Positions 44,258-52,216 of a stretch of DNA of 64,000 nucleotides are shown piece after piece. A model generated the notes under the pieces. That model did not search any database. It had not been told where the DNA came from and saw only the letters and a program-made list of their open reading frames with translations. How positions within the stretch are numbered: position 1 is the stretch's first letter; every line of letters begins with the position of its first letter. The stretch spans positions 1-64,000 of the forward strand of contig CACOFQ010000004.1 in the NCBI GenBank assembly GCA_902626505.1, given 5' to 3'. A program made the position numbers and the translations under genes. The DNA comes from an uncultured Marinoscillum sp. Lineage in GTDB: Bacteria; Bacteroidota; Bacteroidia; Cytophagales; MED-G16.

Positions 44258-45548
44258 TTTTATACCATTTTGATCTTTCATCAATTGGGAATTTCCATGG
44301 TGAATAATTTGTTTCAATATTTTGAAGCATAGCATTCCATTCTGACGGGAGTGATGATTCTTCTAAAGCATAATACCTTCTGCACTCTATAATGATATCT
44401 AAAGGATTAATTTTTAAAGGGCATTCTTCTACGCAAGCATTACATGAAGTACAGGCTAAAATTTCTTCTTTTGATATATAGTCTCCAACAAGACTTCTAT
44501 CGTCATATTTAATTTTTTTATCTATATTAATACCGATTTCATCAGTTCTATCCCTTACATCCATCATTATTTTTCTTGGGGAAAGTTTTTTTCCAGTAAT
44601 ATTAGGCGGGCATACTGCTGTACACCTTCCACATTCCGAACATGAATATGATTCTAATATATTCTTCCAAGATAAATCAGTTATATCTTTAGCGCCGAAC
44701 CTATCAGGTGTTGGGATAGTCTCATTAACTTTCTCTCCAAGCATATCCTTAATCTCATTTGTAATGCTGGGCATATTATTAATTTTACCCAAATTTTCTT
44801 CATTTGAATGGTAAATATTAGGGAACCCTAAAAATATATGTAGATGCTTAGAGTAAGTAACATAAATAGCGAATAAAAAGATACCAATAATATGAATCCA
44901 CCAGGCAATCCTCTCTATATATATCAATGTTTGTATATCAAAATTTATGAATAAAGGTTTCAAAACACTAGAAAAATAGAAGTTTCCTGTTTTTTTATAA
45001 GATTCAAAATCTTGCAAGACTAGATCTGATGCATTCATTGATAAAATTGCAATCATTAAGATTATTTCAAAAATTAAAATAAGGTTTGCATCAAGTATTG
45101 GCCATCCCTTTAATTCAATACTTTTAAATCTTTTTATGTTCAATATATTTCTTCTAATTAAAAAAATAACACATGAAATAATTACTAATAAAACGAAGAA
45201 TTCTATAATTGAAATAAAAACATTATAAAAAGGCATTCCGAGAACATTAAAAATTCTATGAGTACCTAGTATACCATCTAATATAATTTCTATTATTTCA
45301 ACATTAATTATAATAAACCCCGAATAAATCATTAGATGCAATATTGCAGGCACTATTTTTTTAAACATTTTTGACTGTCCGAATGCAATTAGAATTAAAT
45401 TTTTAATGCGAGTTTTTTTATCTGTATTTGAAGAATAGTTTTTTTTCCCTAATAATATATTTCTGTTTATGAATTTAAACCTTCTATATATAATTATAAC
45501 GGATAGTGTTAAAAGAGTAATAAAACAAAGTTGTGATATGATATGCAT
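44247..45548 (-). CDS. Membrane-bound 4Fe-4S protein (heterodisulfide reductase-like)
   Basis: 433 residues: about six N-terminal helices (to about residue 240) resembling the heme b/NarI-like membrane part of related proteins, then a soluble end with two ferredoxin clusters, CSECGRCTAVCPPN and CTSCNACVEECPLKINP. The conserved LPSEWNAML tail is typical of this Bacteroidota protein. Together with the CCG protein after it, it probably links quinone to a soluble partner, as in HdrDE-type or GlpC-type systems. The true substrate is unknown. Confidence 0.85.
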   Translation of the reverse strand: MHIISQLCFITLLTLSVIIIYRRFKFINRNILLGKKNYSSNTDKKTRIKNLILIAFGQSKMFKKIVPAILHLMIYSGFIIINVEIIEIILDGILGTHRIFNVLGMPFYNVFISIIEFFVLLVIISCVIFLIRRNILNIKRFKSIELKGWPILDANLILIFEIILMIAILSMNASDLVLQDFESYKKTGNFYFSSVLKPLFINFDIQTLIYIERIAWWIHIIGIFLFAIYVTYSKHLHIFLGFPNIYHSNEENLGKINNMPSITNEIKDMLGEKVNETIPTPDRFGAKDITDLSWKNILESYSCSECGRCTAVCPPNITGKKLSPRKIMMDVRDRTDEIGINIDKKIKYDDRSLVGDYISKEEILACTSCNACVEECPLKINPLDIIIECRRYYALEESSLPSEWNAMLQNIETNYSPWKFPIDERSKWYKNED

Positions 45549-45564
45549 ATTTAAAGACTAATTT

Positions 45565-45572
45565 CAAAAATA
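45565..45572 (-). promoter_or_regulatory. Putative -7 promoter box for the iron-sulfur/PorE run
   Basis: TATTTTTG on the minus strand fits TAnnTTTG, 16 bases before the ATG at 45548. It lies one base from the oppositely facing box for tRNA-Phe. Confidence 0.45.
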
Positions 45573-45573
45573 A

Positions 45574-45581
45574 TAATTTTG
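45574..45581 (+). promoter_or_regulatory. Putative -7 promoter box for tRNA-Phe and the SMR gene
   Basis: TAATTTTG fits TAnnTTTG, 41 bases before the tRNA 5' end. No second promoter can fit in the 7 bases between the tRNA and the SMR start, so this is the best candidate to drive both. Confidence 0.5.
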
Positions 45582-45622
45582 CGAGAAATGTTTATTTAAT
45601 TAGGTTTGCAAATATTTCATCA

Positions 45623-45695
45623 GGTGCTGTAGCTCAGGTGGTAGAGCATCGGACTGAAAATCCGTGAGTCGGTGGTTCGAGTCCGCCCAGCACCA
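45623..45695 (+). tRNA. tRNA-Phe (anticodon GAA)
   Basis: 73 bases fold as a tRNA. The acceptor GGTGCTG pairs with CAGCACC. The D arm is GCTC/GAGC, the anticodon loop CTGAAAA carries GAA, and the T arm is GGTGG-TTCGAGT-CCGCC. The discriminator is A and CCA is not encoded. The top pair of the anticodon stem is a T-T mismatch. It charges through PheS, encoded in this window. Confidence 0.97.
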
Positions 45696-45702
45696 CTACC
45701 TT

Positions 45703-46032
45703 ATGAAATGGCTATATTTAATTATTGCAATTATTACTGAAGTTATTGCTACATCTGCATTAAAAGAGTCTCAAGGTTTTTCTAAAGTTTTTCCGTCTAT
45801 TATTGTAGTAGTTGGTTATTCATTAACATTCTATTTTATGTCATTAACATTAAAGGAGATATCTATAGGTATAACTTATGCTATATGGAGTGGTATGGGC
45901 ATTTTATTAATTTCATTAATAGGATATTTTAAGTATAATCAGACATTAGATACTCCTGCAATCTTAGGAATGACTTTTATTCTTTTTGGAGTTATTATCT
46001 TAAGATTTTTTTCTAATTCTGTTGAGATTTAA
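45703..46032 (+). CDS. Small multidrug resistance (SMR/EmrE-type) exporter
   Basis: 109 residues and four membrane helices from the ATG at 45703. A longer frame would begin inside the tRNA and is rejected. The key glutamate in helix 1 (IITEVIATSALK), the YAIWSGMGILLI block of helix 3, and the loop-4 proximal helix match EmrE/SugE. These dimers swap protons for quaternary ammonium or guanidinium-type cations. It starts 7 bases after tRNA-Phe, without SD, and its last 33 bases overlap the nagB end on the other strand. Confidence 0.94.
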   Translation: MKWLYLIIAIITEVIATSALKESQGFSKVFPSIIVVVGYSLTFYFMSLTLKEISIGITYAIWSGMGILLISLIGYFKYNQTLDTPAILGMTFILFGVIILRFFSNSVEI

Positions 46033-46776
46033 TTTTGAACTAGACTTTACATCTAAAATATATTCCACATTTTGATGTTTTCTTAGGTAAGATGCTGGAC
46101 AGTTACTATTAACCTTCTGCTCAATAGCTTTCTTAATAATAGAAGATTTTTTTTCTCCCCATGCTATTAAAAAAATTTTACTTGCTGCTAAAATCGTTTT
46201 TATGCCAATAGTTATAGCTTCTCTTGGAGTTTCTTCACTACTATTGAAAGTCTTTGATATGATTTTAAAAGAATGATTACTAATTTTCACTTTTCTGGTA
46301 ATTGAATTTATTTCTGATCCAGGTTCATTAAATCCTATATGACCATTTCTTCCTATTCCTAATATTTGTATGTCTATACCTCCTAAATTTTCTATTCTTT
46401 TTTCATAGGCATTACAAAAAGAGTCTAATTTTTCTTCTTTTACATTTCCGTCTAATAGATAAATGTTTTTTTTATCAAAATCTGTTTTTTCTAATAAATG
46501 ATGATGTAAATAATAATAATAACTTTCCTTATTTTTTTTTGTTATAGGATATAATTCATCAAGATTGAACAAAACTACTTTTTTAAAATTAATTATTTTT
46601 TGATCATATAAGTCTGATAATTCTTTGTATAAATTAATTGGTGAATTTCCAGTAGGAAGGTTTATAGTGCAATAACCTTTTTTATTAATATTAAAATTTA
46701 TTTCTTCTACCAGTAAATTTGCTAGTGACTTTGAGCCTTGAATACTATCTTCATAAATATTTATTTTATGCATCAT
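46000..46776 (-). CDS. nagB: Glucosamine-6-phosphate deaminase NagB
   Basis: 258 residues. Sugar-phosphate isomerase motifs are LPTGNSPINLYKEL, FNLDELYPI (proton-transfer Asp), and GIGRNGHIGFNEPGSE (ring-opening His and Glu). In E. coli the third motif has Asp where Asn is found here; Thr or Asn versions are seen in other Bacteroidota, so activity is likely. It converts GlcN6P to Fru6P and ammonia. It closes the nusA run; ATG ATG at its start overlaps the rluB stop. Confidence 0.88.
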   Translation of the reverse strand: MMHKINIYEDSIQGSKSLANLLVEEINFNINKKGYCTINLPTGNSPINLYKELSDLYDQKIINFKKVVLFNLDELYPITKKNKESYYYYLHHHLLEKTDFDKKNIYLLDGNVKEEKLDSFCNAYEKRIENLGGIDIQILGIGRNGHIGFNEPGSEINSITRKVKISNHSFKIISKTFNSSEETPREAITIGIKTILAASKIFLIAWGEKKSSIIKKAIEQKVNSNCPASYLRKHQNVEYILDVKSSSKLNLNRIRKKS

Positions 46777-47504
46777 TTTTTTGTAAATAATTTTAAGTTT
46801 CTTACTTCTGATTCATTAAGTTTTCTCCATTTACCCCGTCCCAAATTTTTTTTACTGAAAGGTCCAAACATAACTCTATCTAACCTTTTGACATTTAAAT
46901 TTATAGATTCAAATATTTTTCTTATTACTCCATTTTTTCCTTTATGAATTTCAATCCCTACTTCGAATTTAGAATCCAATTTTTGAATTTTATCAACTTT
47001 TATAAGTTCTTTATCTATGATAATACCATTTTTTATTTGATTAATATTTTTTTCTGATATTTTTTTATTTAACGTAACACTATAGATTTTCTTAATTTTA
47101 TTTTCAGGATGTGTTAGTTTTTTTACAATATCACCATCATTGGTAAGCAATATTACCCCCGTTGTATTTTTATCTAATCTTCCTGCCGAAAAAAGTCTTT
47201 CTTTTACCCCTTTTATTAGATCAAAAACTGTTTTTCTATTTTGAGTATCTTTATTTGACGTGATATAGTCTTTAGGTTTATTAAGTAGTATATAAATATT
47301 TTTTTCAGGTTTTATAGGTTTATTATTAATTTGTACTAAATCATTTATATTCACCTTACTGCCTAGCTCATTACATAAGCTTCCATTTACTTTTACATGT
47401 CCTTGTTTAATTAAATTATCAGCTTCTCTTCTTGAACATAAACCTGATTGTGAAATATACTTATTGAGGCGAACTTTAACTTCTGTGTTAGATTTCTTTT
47501 TCAT
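46773..47504 (-). CDS. rluB: Pseudouridine synthase RluB/RsuA family
   Basis: 243 residues from the ATG at 47504 (an in-frame TTG two codons earlier is less likely). An N-terminal S4 RNA-binding domain (RLNKYISQSGLCSRREADNLI, split: RLNKYISQSGLC and SRREADNLI) precedes the catalytic domain with SAGRLDKNTTGVILLTNDG (catalytic Asp) and the KIYSVTL, GKNGVIRKIFE blocks. It modifies a uridine in 23S or 16S rRNA; RluB is most likely. It overlaps scpB by 17 bases. Confidence 0.9.
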   Translation of the reverse strand: MKKKSNTEVKVRLNKYISQSGLCSRREADNLIKQGHVKVNGSLCNELGSKVNINDLVQINNKPIKPEKNIYILLNKPKDYITSNKDTQNRKTVFDLIKGVKERLFSAGRLDKNTTGVILLTNDGDIVKKLTHPENKIKKIYSVTLNKKISEKNINQIKNGIIIDKELIKVDKIQKLDSKFEVGIEIHKGKNGVIRKIFESINLNVKRLDRVMFGPFSKKNLGRGKWRKLNESEVRNLKLFTKK

Positions 47505-48051
47505 CTCCAATTGAATTTTCCTCTGATTGAAAATCTTTTATTGTTGGAAGTTGATCAATATTGTTTATCCCAAAATAATCCATAAATTTTTCACTAGTTG
47601 CATAAATTAAAGGTCTACCAACTTTATCTGATTTTCCTTCAATATTTATTAATTCTTTTTCTAATAATTTCTGAATGGTATAGTCACAGTTTACTCCCCT
47701 AATTTTTTCAATTTCAGATTTAGTTATGGGTTGTTTATATGCTATTATTGAAAGAGTTTCTAGAGCAGAAATAGATAATCTTCTTCTTGATTGTTGTTTT
47801 AAAAGAATTTCATTTAATCTTGAAAATTGATTTTTAGTTAAAAATTGAAAACCACCGCCAGATTCTATTATTTCAAATGAAAAGCTTGAATTATTATATT
47901 TTTTTTTTAGTTTAATAATTGCTTCAAAAATTATCTCTTCATTATATTTTGTGCTTTCACTTTCAAAAAAAGCTTTAATAATATCACTGATTTTTATTGG
48001 TTTTGGTGAACAAAATATTAATGATTCTACTTTAGATTCTAATGAGCTCAA
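47488..48051 (-). CDS. scpB: Segregation and condensation protein B
   Basis: 187 residues with two winged-helix domains. VESLIFCSPKPIKISDI and LETLSIIAYKQPITKSEIEKIRGVNCDYTIQKLLEKELI (as ALETLSIIAYKQPITKSEIE) are diagnostic, followed by GRPLIYATSEKFMDYFGI. With SMC and ScpA (not in the window) it compacts and segregates the chromosome. It lies 3 bases after the dksA-like gene. Confidence 0.95.
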   Translation of the reverse strand: MSSLESKVESLIFCSPKPIKISDIIKAFFESESTKYNEEIIFEAIIKLKKKYNNSSFSFEIIESGGGFQFLTKNQFSRLNEILLKQQSRRRLSISALETLSIIAYKQPITKSEIEKIRGVNCDYTIQKLLEKELINIEGKSDKVGRPLIYATSEKFMDYFGINNIDQLPTIKDFQSEENSIGDEKEI

Positions 48052-48054
48052 AAT

Positions 48055-48438
48055 TTAACCTCTTTTAAGTTTGGCTTCTATAGATTGTGTTGCGTGAGGA
48101 ACTGCTCTCAATCTTTTTTTACTAATTAATTTACCAGAATCTTTACATATTCCGTAAGTTCCGTTTTTAATTCTTATAAGTGCTTTTTCTAAATTCAAAA
48201 TAAATTTTTGTTGTCTACCTGCTAATTGACTAAGACTTTCTTTTTCCATAGTATCAGCACCATCTTCAAGGGTTTTTAGTGCCCCTTGAGTTGAATCTGT
48301 ACCAGATAGGTTTCTTCTTTCTAATGATTCTTTAATGAAATCAAGTTCATTTTGAGCATTTTCCATTTTTTTGAGAATAAGTTTTTCAAATTCAACTAAT
48401 TCTCTATTAGTATATTTGTTTTTCTCTTTTTTAGCCAT
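48055..48438 (-). CDS. DksA/TraR-family protein without the zinc cysteines
   Basis: 127 residues: a coiled coil with acidic stretches then the C-terminal globular part GTYGICKDSGKLISKKRLRA and PHATQSIEAK. In DksA the finger has four cysteines; only one remains here, as in most Bacteroidota relatives. It probably still enters the RNA polymerase secondary channel but cannot bind zinc in the classic way. It is located between infB and scpB, so it is co-expressed with nusA and infB. Confidence 0.85.
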   Translation of the reverse strand: MAKKEKNKYTNRELVEFEKLILKKMENAQNELDFIKESLERRNLSGTDSTQGALKTLEDGADTMEKESLSQLAGRQQKFILNLEKALIRIKNGTYGICKDSGKLISKKRLRAVPHATQSIEAKLKRG

Positions 48439-48448
48439 AATGACAAAT

Positions 48449-50857
48449 TTAAAGTTTTCTTTTTATTTCCTGTATTTCAAATGACTCAATAATATCTCCT
48501 ACTTTAATATCATTATAATCTTCAATACTAATTCCACATTCAAATCCGGATTTTACTTCATTAGCATCCTCTTTAAATCTTTTTAATTGTTTAATTTTTC
48601 CGGTGAATATAACAATGCCATCTCTAATTAATCTTATCTTATTTTTTCTAATAATATTTCCATTTGTGACATAGCAACCTGCTATTGTACCAATTTTAGA
48701 AATTTTATATGTCTCTCTTACTTCAACATTACCCATAATTTTTTCTTCTTCTGTAGGCTCAAGCATCCCTTCCATAGCATTTTTAATTTCATTTATTGCT
48801 TCATAAATAATAGAATATAATCTTATATCTATACCCTCTTTTTCAGCTAGATTTCTTGCGTTTAATGACGGTCTAACCTGAAACCCAATTATAATAGCAT
48901 CTGAGGCTGATGCAAGTAAAACATCAGATTCAGTTATTTGTCCAACTCCTCTGTGAATTATATTTACTGATATTTCATCTGAAGATAGTTTTTCAAGTGA
49001 ATCAGACAGAGCTTCAATAGACCCATCTACATCTCCCTTTAAAACCACATTTAGTTCTTTAAAACTACCTAATGCTAATCTTCTACCAATCTCATCTAAT
49101 GTTACATGTTTCTTTGTTCTAAGCTTTTGTTCTCTGATAAGTTGTTCTCTTTTTGTAGCAAGTTCTCTAGCTTCTTTATCAGTATCAAAAACATTAAATT
49201 TATCTCCAGCCTGAGGCGCTCCGTTTAATCCAAGCATTAAAATTGGTGTAGCTGGTCCGACTTTTTCTTTTTCCTTTCCTCGATGATCAAATAATGCTTT
49301 CACTTTTCCATGTTGAGCTCCTGCTAAAACAATATCTCCTTTATTTAATGTCCCTCCTTGAACCATTATTGTAGTTAGGTAACCCCTACCTTTATCAAGT
49401 TCAGACTCTACAACAGTTCCAGATGCCTTTTTATTTGGGTTGGCTTTTAATTCTAATAGTTCTGCTTCAAGAAGTACTTTTTCTAGTAACTCTTCAACTC
49501 CTTGTCCTGTTTTTGCTGAAACTTCTTGACACTGAAATTTTCCACCCCAATCTTCAACTAATATATCAATTTTAGAAAGGTCTTCTTTAACTTTATTTAC
49601 GTTAGCATTTGGTGTATCTATTTTATTAATAGCAAATACAATTGGAACGTCAGCTACTTTACTATGGTTAATAGCCTCTTTTGTTTGAGGCATCACAGTC
49701 GAATCAGCTGCAATAACTATTATAACTATATCAGTTATTTTAGCTCCTCTTGCTCTCATTGCAGTAAACGCTTCGTGACCAGGTGTATCTAAAAAAGCAA
49801 TCTTTTGATCACTTTTTGTTTTTACATCATAAGCACCAATATGTTGTGTTATACCTCCTGCCTCTCCTTCTGTAACTCTAGAGTTTCTAATGTAATCTAA
49901 AAGTGATGTTTTCCCGTGGTCAACATGACCCATAATAGTTACAATTGGAGCTCTTGAAGAAAGATCTTCATTTTTATCCTCTTCTTCTATTACTTCTATT
50001 TCATCATCATCAGAAGTAGTGAATTCAACTTTATAATCAAACTCTTCAGCAATTATACTTATTGTTTCAGCATCTAATCTTTGATTTATAGATACAAACA
50101 TTCCAATTTCTAAATATTTTGAAATAACATCATTAACAGTTACATCCATTAATTTTGCTAAATCATTAGCTGAAATATATTCTGTTACTTTTAATGTTTT
50201 TGAATCTTCTTCTAATTTTATTTTTTCTTCCTCTAATGCTTCAGCGTGTTGTGTTCTTTTTTCTTTTCTGTACTTAGATCTTTTTGTGTCTGAATCTTTA
50301 GTCCCACTAAGTTTTGCAAGAGTTGACTTAATCTTATCTTGTATTTCTCTATTTTTCTTATCAATATCTTCTTTATTTTCATTATTAGCCTTCGGTTTAG
50401 CGTGTTTTTTATCAGAAATAATTCTTTTCCTTGGCCTTCTTTTCTTTTTTGTTTGATCTGAGGATGCTACTCTTTTATTATCATTATTCTCTAAATCAAT
50501 TTTCTTAATAATTTTAATTCCCCCTGTCTCTTTTTTCTGAGTTATATCCTCTGATTTTTTTTCTTTATCTTTTTTATCTACTTCTTTGTTATCTTTTAAA
50601 TCAGTTTCTGTTATTGATTCACTTGGTTTGATGGCTTTCTCTTCTAATCCAATTTTTATGTTAGAGGCTACTTTTTTTTCAACAGCTGAATCTTGGAAAG
50701 CATTTTCTAAAATTGTATACAGGGCATTATCAATTTTCGTATTTGGATTTGAATCTATTTCATAACCCTTCTCATGAAGATAATTAATAATCGTATTCCT
50801 CCCAACGTTTAATTTTCTTGCAACTTGCCCCAATCTTAATTGCTTCCCTTCACTCAT
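48449..50857 (-). CDS. infB: Translation initiation factor IF-2
   Basis: 802 residues. The N-terminal domain ([20 protein letters not shown]) is followed by a long Lys/Glu-rich linker (about 70-215) and a second IF2_N helix bundle. The GTPase has G1 [10 protein letters not shown]3 DTPGHEAF and G4 NKID; domains II-IV then end with the initiator-tRNA-binding C2 barrel ([18 protein letters not shown]). It brings fMet-tRNA to the 30S subunit. Three bases separate it from nusA. Confidence 0.98.
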   Translation of the reverse strand: MSEGKQLRLGQVARKLNVGRNTIINYLHEKGYEIDSNPNTKIDNALYTILENAFQDSAVEKKVASNIKIGLEEKAIKPSESITETDLKDNKEVDKKDKEKKSEDITQKKETGGIKIIKKIDLENNDNKRVASSDQTKKKRRPRKRIISDKKHAKPKANNENKEDIDKKNREIQDKIKSTLAKLSGTKDSDTKRSKYRKEKRTQHAEALEEEKIKLEEDSKTLKVTEYISANDLAKLMDVTVNDVISKYLEIGMFVSINQRLDAETISIIAEEFDYKVEFTTSDDDEIEVIEEEDKNEDLSSRAPIVTIMGHVDHGKTSLLDYIRNSRVTEGEAGGITQHIGAYDVKTKSDQKIAFLDTPGHEAFTAMRARGAKITDIVIIVIAADSTVMPQTKEAINHSKVADVPIVFAINKIDTPNANVNKVKEDLSKIDILVEDWGGKFQCQEVSAKTGQGVEELLEKVLLEAELLELKANPNKKASGTVVESELDKGRGYLTTIMVQGGTLNKGDIVLAGAQHGKVKALFDHRGKEKEKVGPATPILMLGLNGAPQAGDKFNVFDTDKEARELATKREQLIREQKLRTKKHVTLDEIGRRLALGSFKELNVVLKGDVDGSIEALSDSLEKLSSDEISVNIIHRGVGQITESDVLLASASDAIIIGFQVRPSLNARNLAEKEGIDIRLYSIIYEAINEIKNAMEGMLEPTEEEKIMGNVEVRETYKISKIGTIAGCYVTNGNIIRKNKIRLIRDGIVIFTGKIKQLKRFKEDANEVKSGFECGISIEDYNDIKVGDIIESFEIQEIKRKL

Positions 50858-50859
50858 AT

Positions 50860-52101
50860 TTATTCAAATTCTTTTTTAAGTGTTGATATAACTTCATCTA
50901 TTGTGCTCTCTTCTAAATCAGCTCTTTTGATCAAGTCTTCTTTATCTAAGTTTAATACTGATTTAGCGGTATCTAATCCAATTTTTTTTAGTTCATCAAT
51001 AATCCAACCTTCTATTTCATCAGAGAATTCTTCAATATCTACATCTTCTTCTTGTGTTTCATCAAGTTCTCTAAAGACATCTATTTCAAGATCTAATAAT
51101 CTACTTGCTAATTTTATGTTTTGACCCCCTTTACCAATAGCTAAGGATACTTGATCTGGTTTTAGATATACGGATACTGTTTTCTCTTCATTATCTATAT
51201 TCATACTAGTGATTTTAGCAGGGCTTAGTGCTCTTGATATATAAAGTTCTTGGTTATCAGTATAATTAATTACGTCAATATTTTCATTTTGTAATTCTCT
51301 AACAATTGAATGAATCCTTGACCCATTCATTCCTACACAAGCTCCAACGGGATCAATTCTATCATCATATGACTCAACACAAATTTTAGCTCTTTCACCT
51401 GGTTCTCTTACAACCTTTTTTATTGTTATTAAGCCATCACTAATTTCTGGGACTTCATTTTCAAAAAGTTTTTCAAGAAAAACTGGACTAGTTCTTGAAA
51501 GCGTAATTTTTGGATTTCCTCTAAACATTTCAACACTAGAAATTACTCCACGTAATGTATCTCCTTTTCTATACTTGTCCTTGTAAATTTGTTCATTTCT
51601 TGGGAGAGAAATTTCATTACCCTCACCATCTACTAATAATACTTCTCTGCTTAGTATTTGATAAATTTCGCCAGATATAATTTCACCAACTAAATCGTCA
51701 TATTTGCTAATTATTACTTCTTTTTCTAAATCTTTTACCCTTTGGATTAAAGTTTGTTTTGCTAAAATAACAGCTCTTCTACCAAAATCTTCAATTTTAA
51801 TTTCTTCTGCAACCTCGTCACCAACTTCAAAATCTTTTTCGATTTTTTTAGCATCAGATAATTTTATCTTATCAAAATCCCATATATCTTCAGAGTTATC
51901 ATCAACTATTTCTCTAAATCTCATTATTTCTAAATCACCTTTATCTGCATTAATTACAATATCAAAATTTTCATCATGTTCAAATCTTTTTTTAATCATT
52001 GCTCTAAAAACGTCCTGCAAAATTCTGATCATTGTAGGTCTATCAACGTTCTTTTGCTTAGCAAATTCTGTGAAAGTTTGTATTAGTACTTTTGTTTCCA
52101 T
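50860..52101 (-). CDS. nusA: Transcription termination/antitermination factor NusA
   Basis: 413 residues from the ATG at 52101. An in-frame TTG nine codons upstream would put the start inside the leader hairpin. The N-terminal domain is followed by an S1 domain ([12 protein letters not shown]), two KH domains ([35 protein letters not shown]) and a short acidic C-terminal helix-hairpin region. It modulates pausing, termination and antitermination. rimP, which usually precedes nusA, is absent. A terminator-like hairpin lies in its leader. Confidence 0.97.
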   Translation of the reverse strand: METKVLIQTFTEFAKQKNVDRPTMIRILQDVFRAMIKKRFEHDENFDIVINADKGDLEIMRFREIVDDNSEDIWDFDKIKLSDAKKIEKDFEVGDEVAEEIKIEDFGRRAVILAKQTLIQRVKDLEKEVIISKYDDLVGEIISGEIYQILSREVLLVDGEGNEISLPRNEQIYKDKYRKGDTLRGVISSVEMFRGNPKITLSRTSPVFLEKLFENEVPEISDGLITIKKVVREPGERAKICVESYDDRIDPVGACVGMNGSRIHSIVRELQNENIDVINYTDNQELYISRALSPAKITSMNIDNEEKTVSVYLKPDQVSLAIGKGGQNIKLASRLLDLEIDVFRELDETQEEDVDIEEFSDEIEGWIIDELKKIGLDTAKSVLNLDKEDLIKRADLEESTIDEVISTLKKEFE

Positions 52102-52110
52102 AATATTTTT

Positions 52111-52136
52111 CAAAAAAAATGGGGACAAATGTCCCC
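52111..52136 (-). terminator. Intrinsic-terminator-like hairpin in the nusA leader (possible attenuator)
   Basis: On the minus strand GGGGAC-ATTT-GTCCCC forms a six-pair GC-rich stem (a seventh A-T pair is possible) and is followed by A and eight T's. The T-run ends 10 bases before the nusA ATG at 52101. The only gene upstream is divergent cysS, so the hairpin must lie inside the nusA transcript rather than end another one. It stands out because strong GC stems are otherwise very rare in this window. Confidence 0.85.
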
Positions 52137-52157
52137 GCTTCCAATTAAATTAGTACG

Positions 52158-52165
52158 CAAACTTA
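52158..52165 (-). promoter_or_regulatory. Putative -7 promoter box for the nusA-infB operon
   Basis: TAAGTTTG on the minus strand fits TAnnTTTG. With a start about 7 bases on, the leader would be about 50 bases and contain the whole hairpin at 52111-52136. Confidence 0.5.
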
Positions 52166-52216
52166 ACTTTTTTTAAGTAGAAGACAAATTTTGATATAAA
52201 AAAGGTACAAATAATA

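Noticed and set aside
45664..45702. N-terminal extension of the SMR protein into the tRNA-Phe gene
   Set aside because: The extra residues come from tRNA sequence; the SMR family begins at the ATG at 45703.
45703..46032. SMR exporter as acquired drug resistance
   Set aside because: Base composition matches its surroundings and there are no mobile-element ends; it looks like a resident gene.
52102..52128. TTG start giving NusA nine extra residues
   Set aside because: It would translate part of the leader hairpin and T-run; NusA proteins begin at the METK-like start at 52101.
51704..52153. 149-residue open frame antisense to nusA
   Set aside because: It is serine/isoleucine/leucine-rich in the way antisense frames of AT-rich Lys/Asp-rich genes are, has no recognisable domain, and lies entirely opposite an intact nusA.
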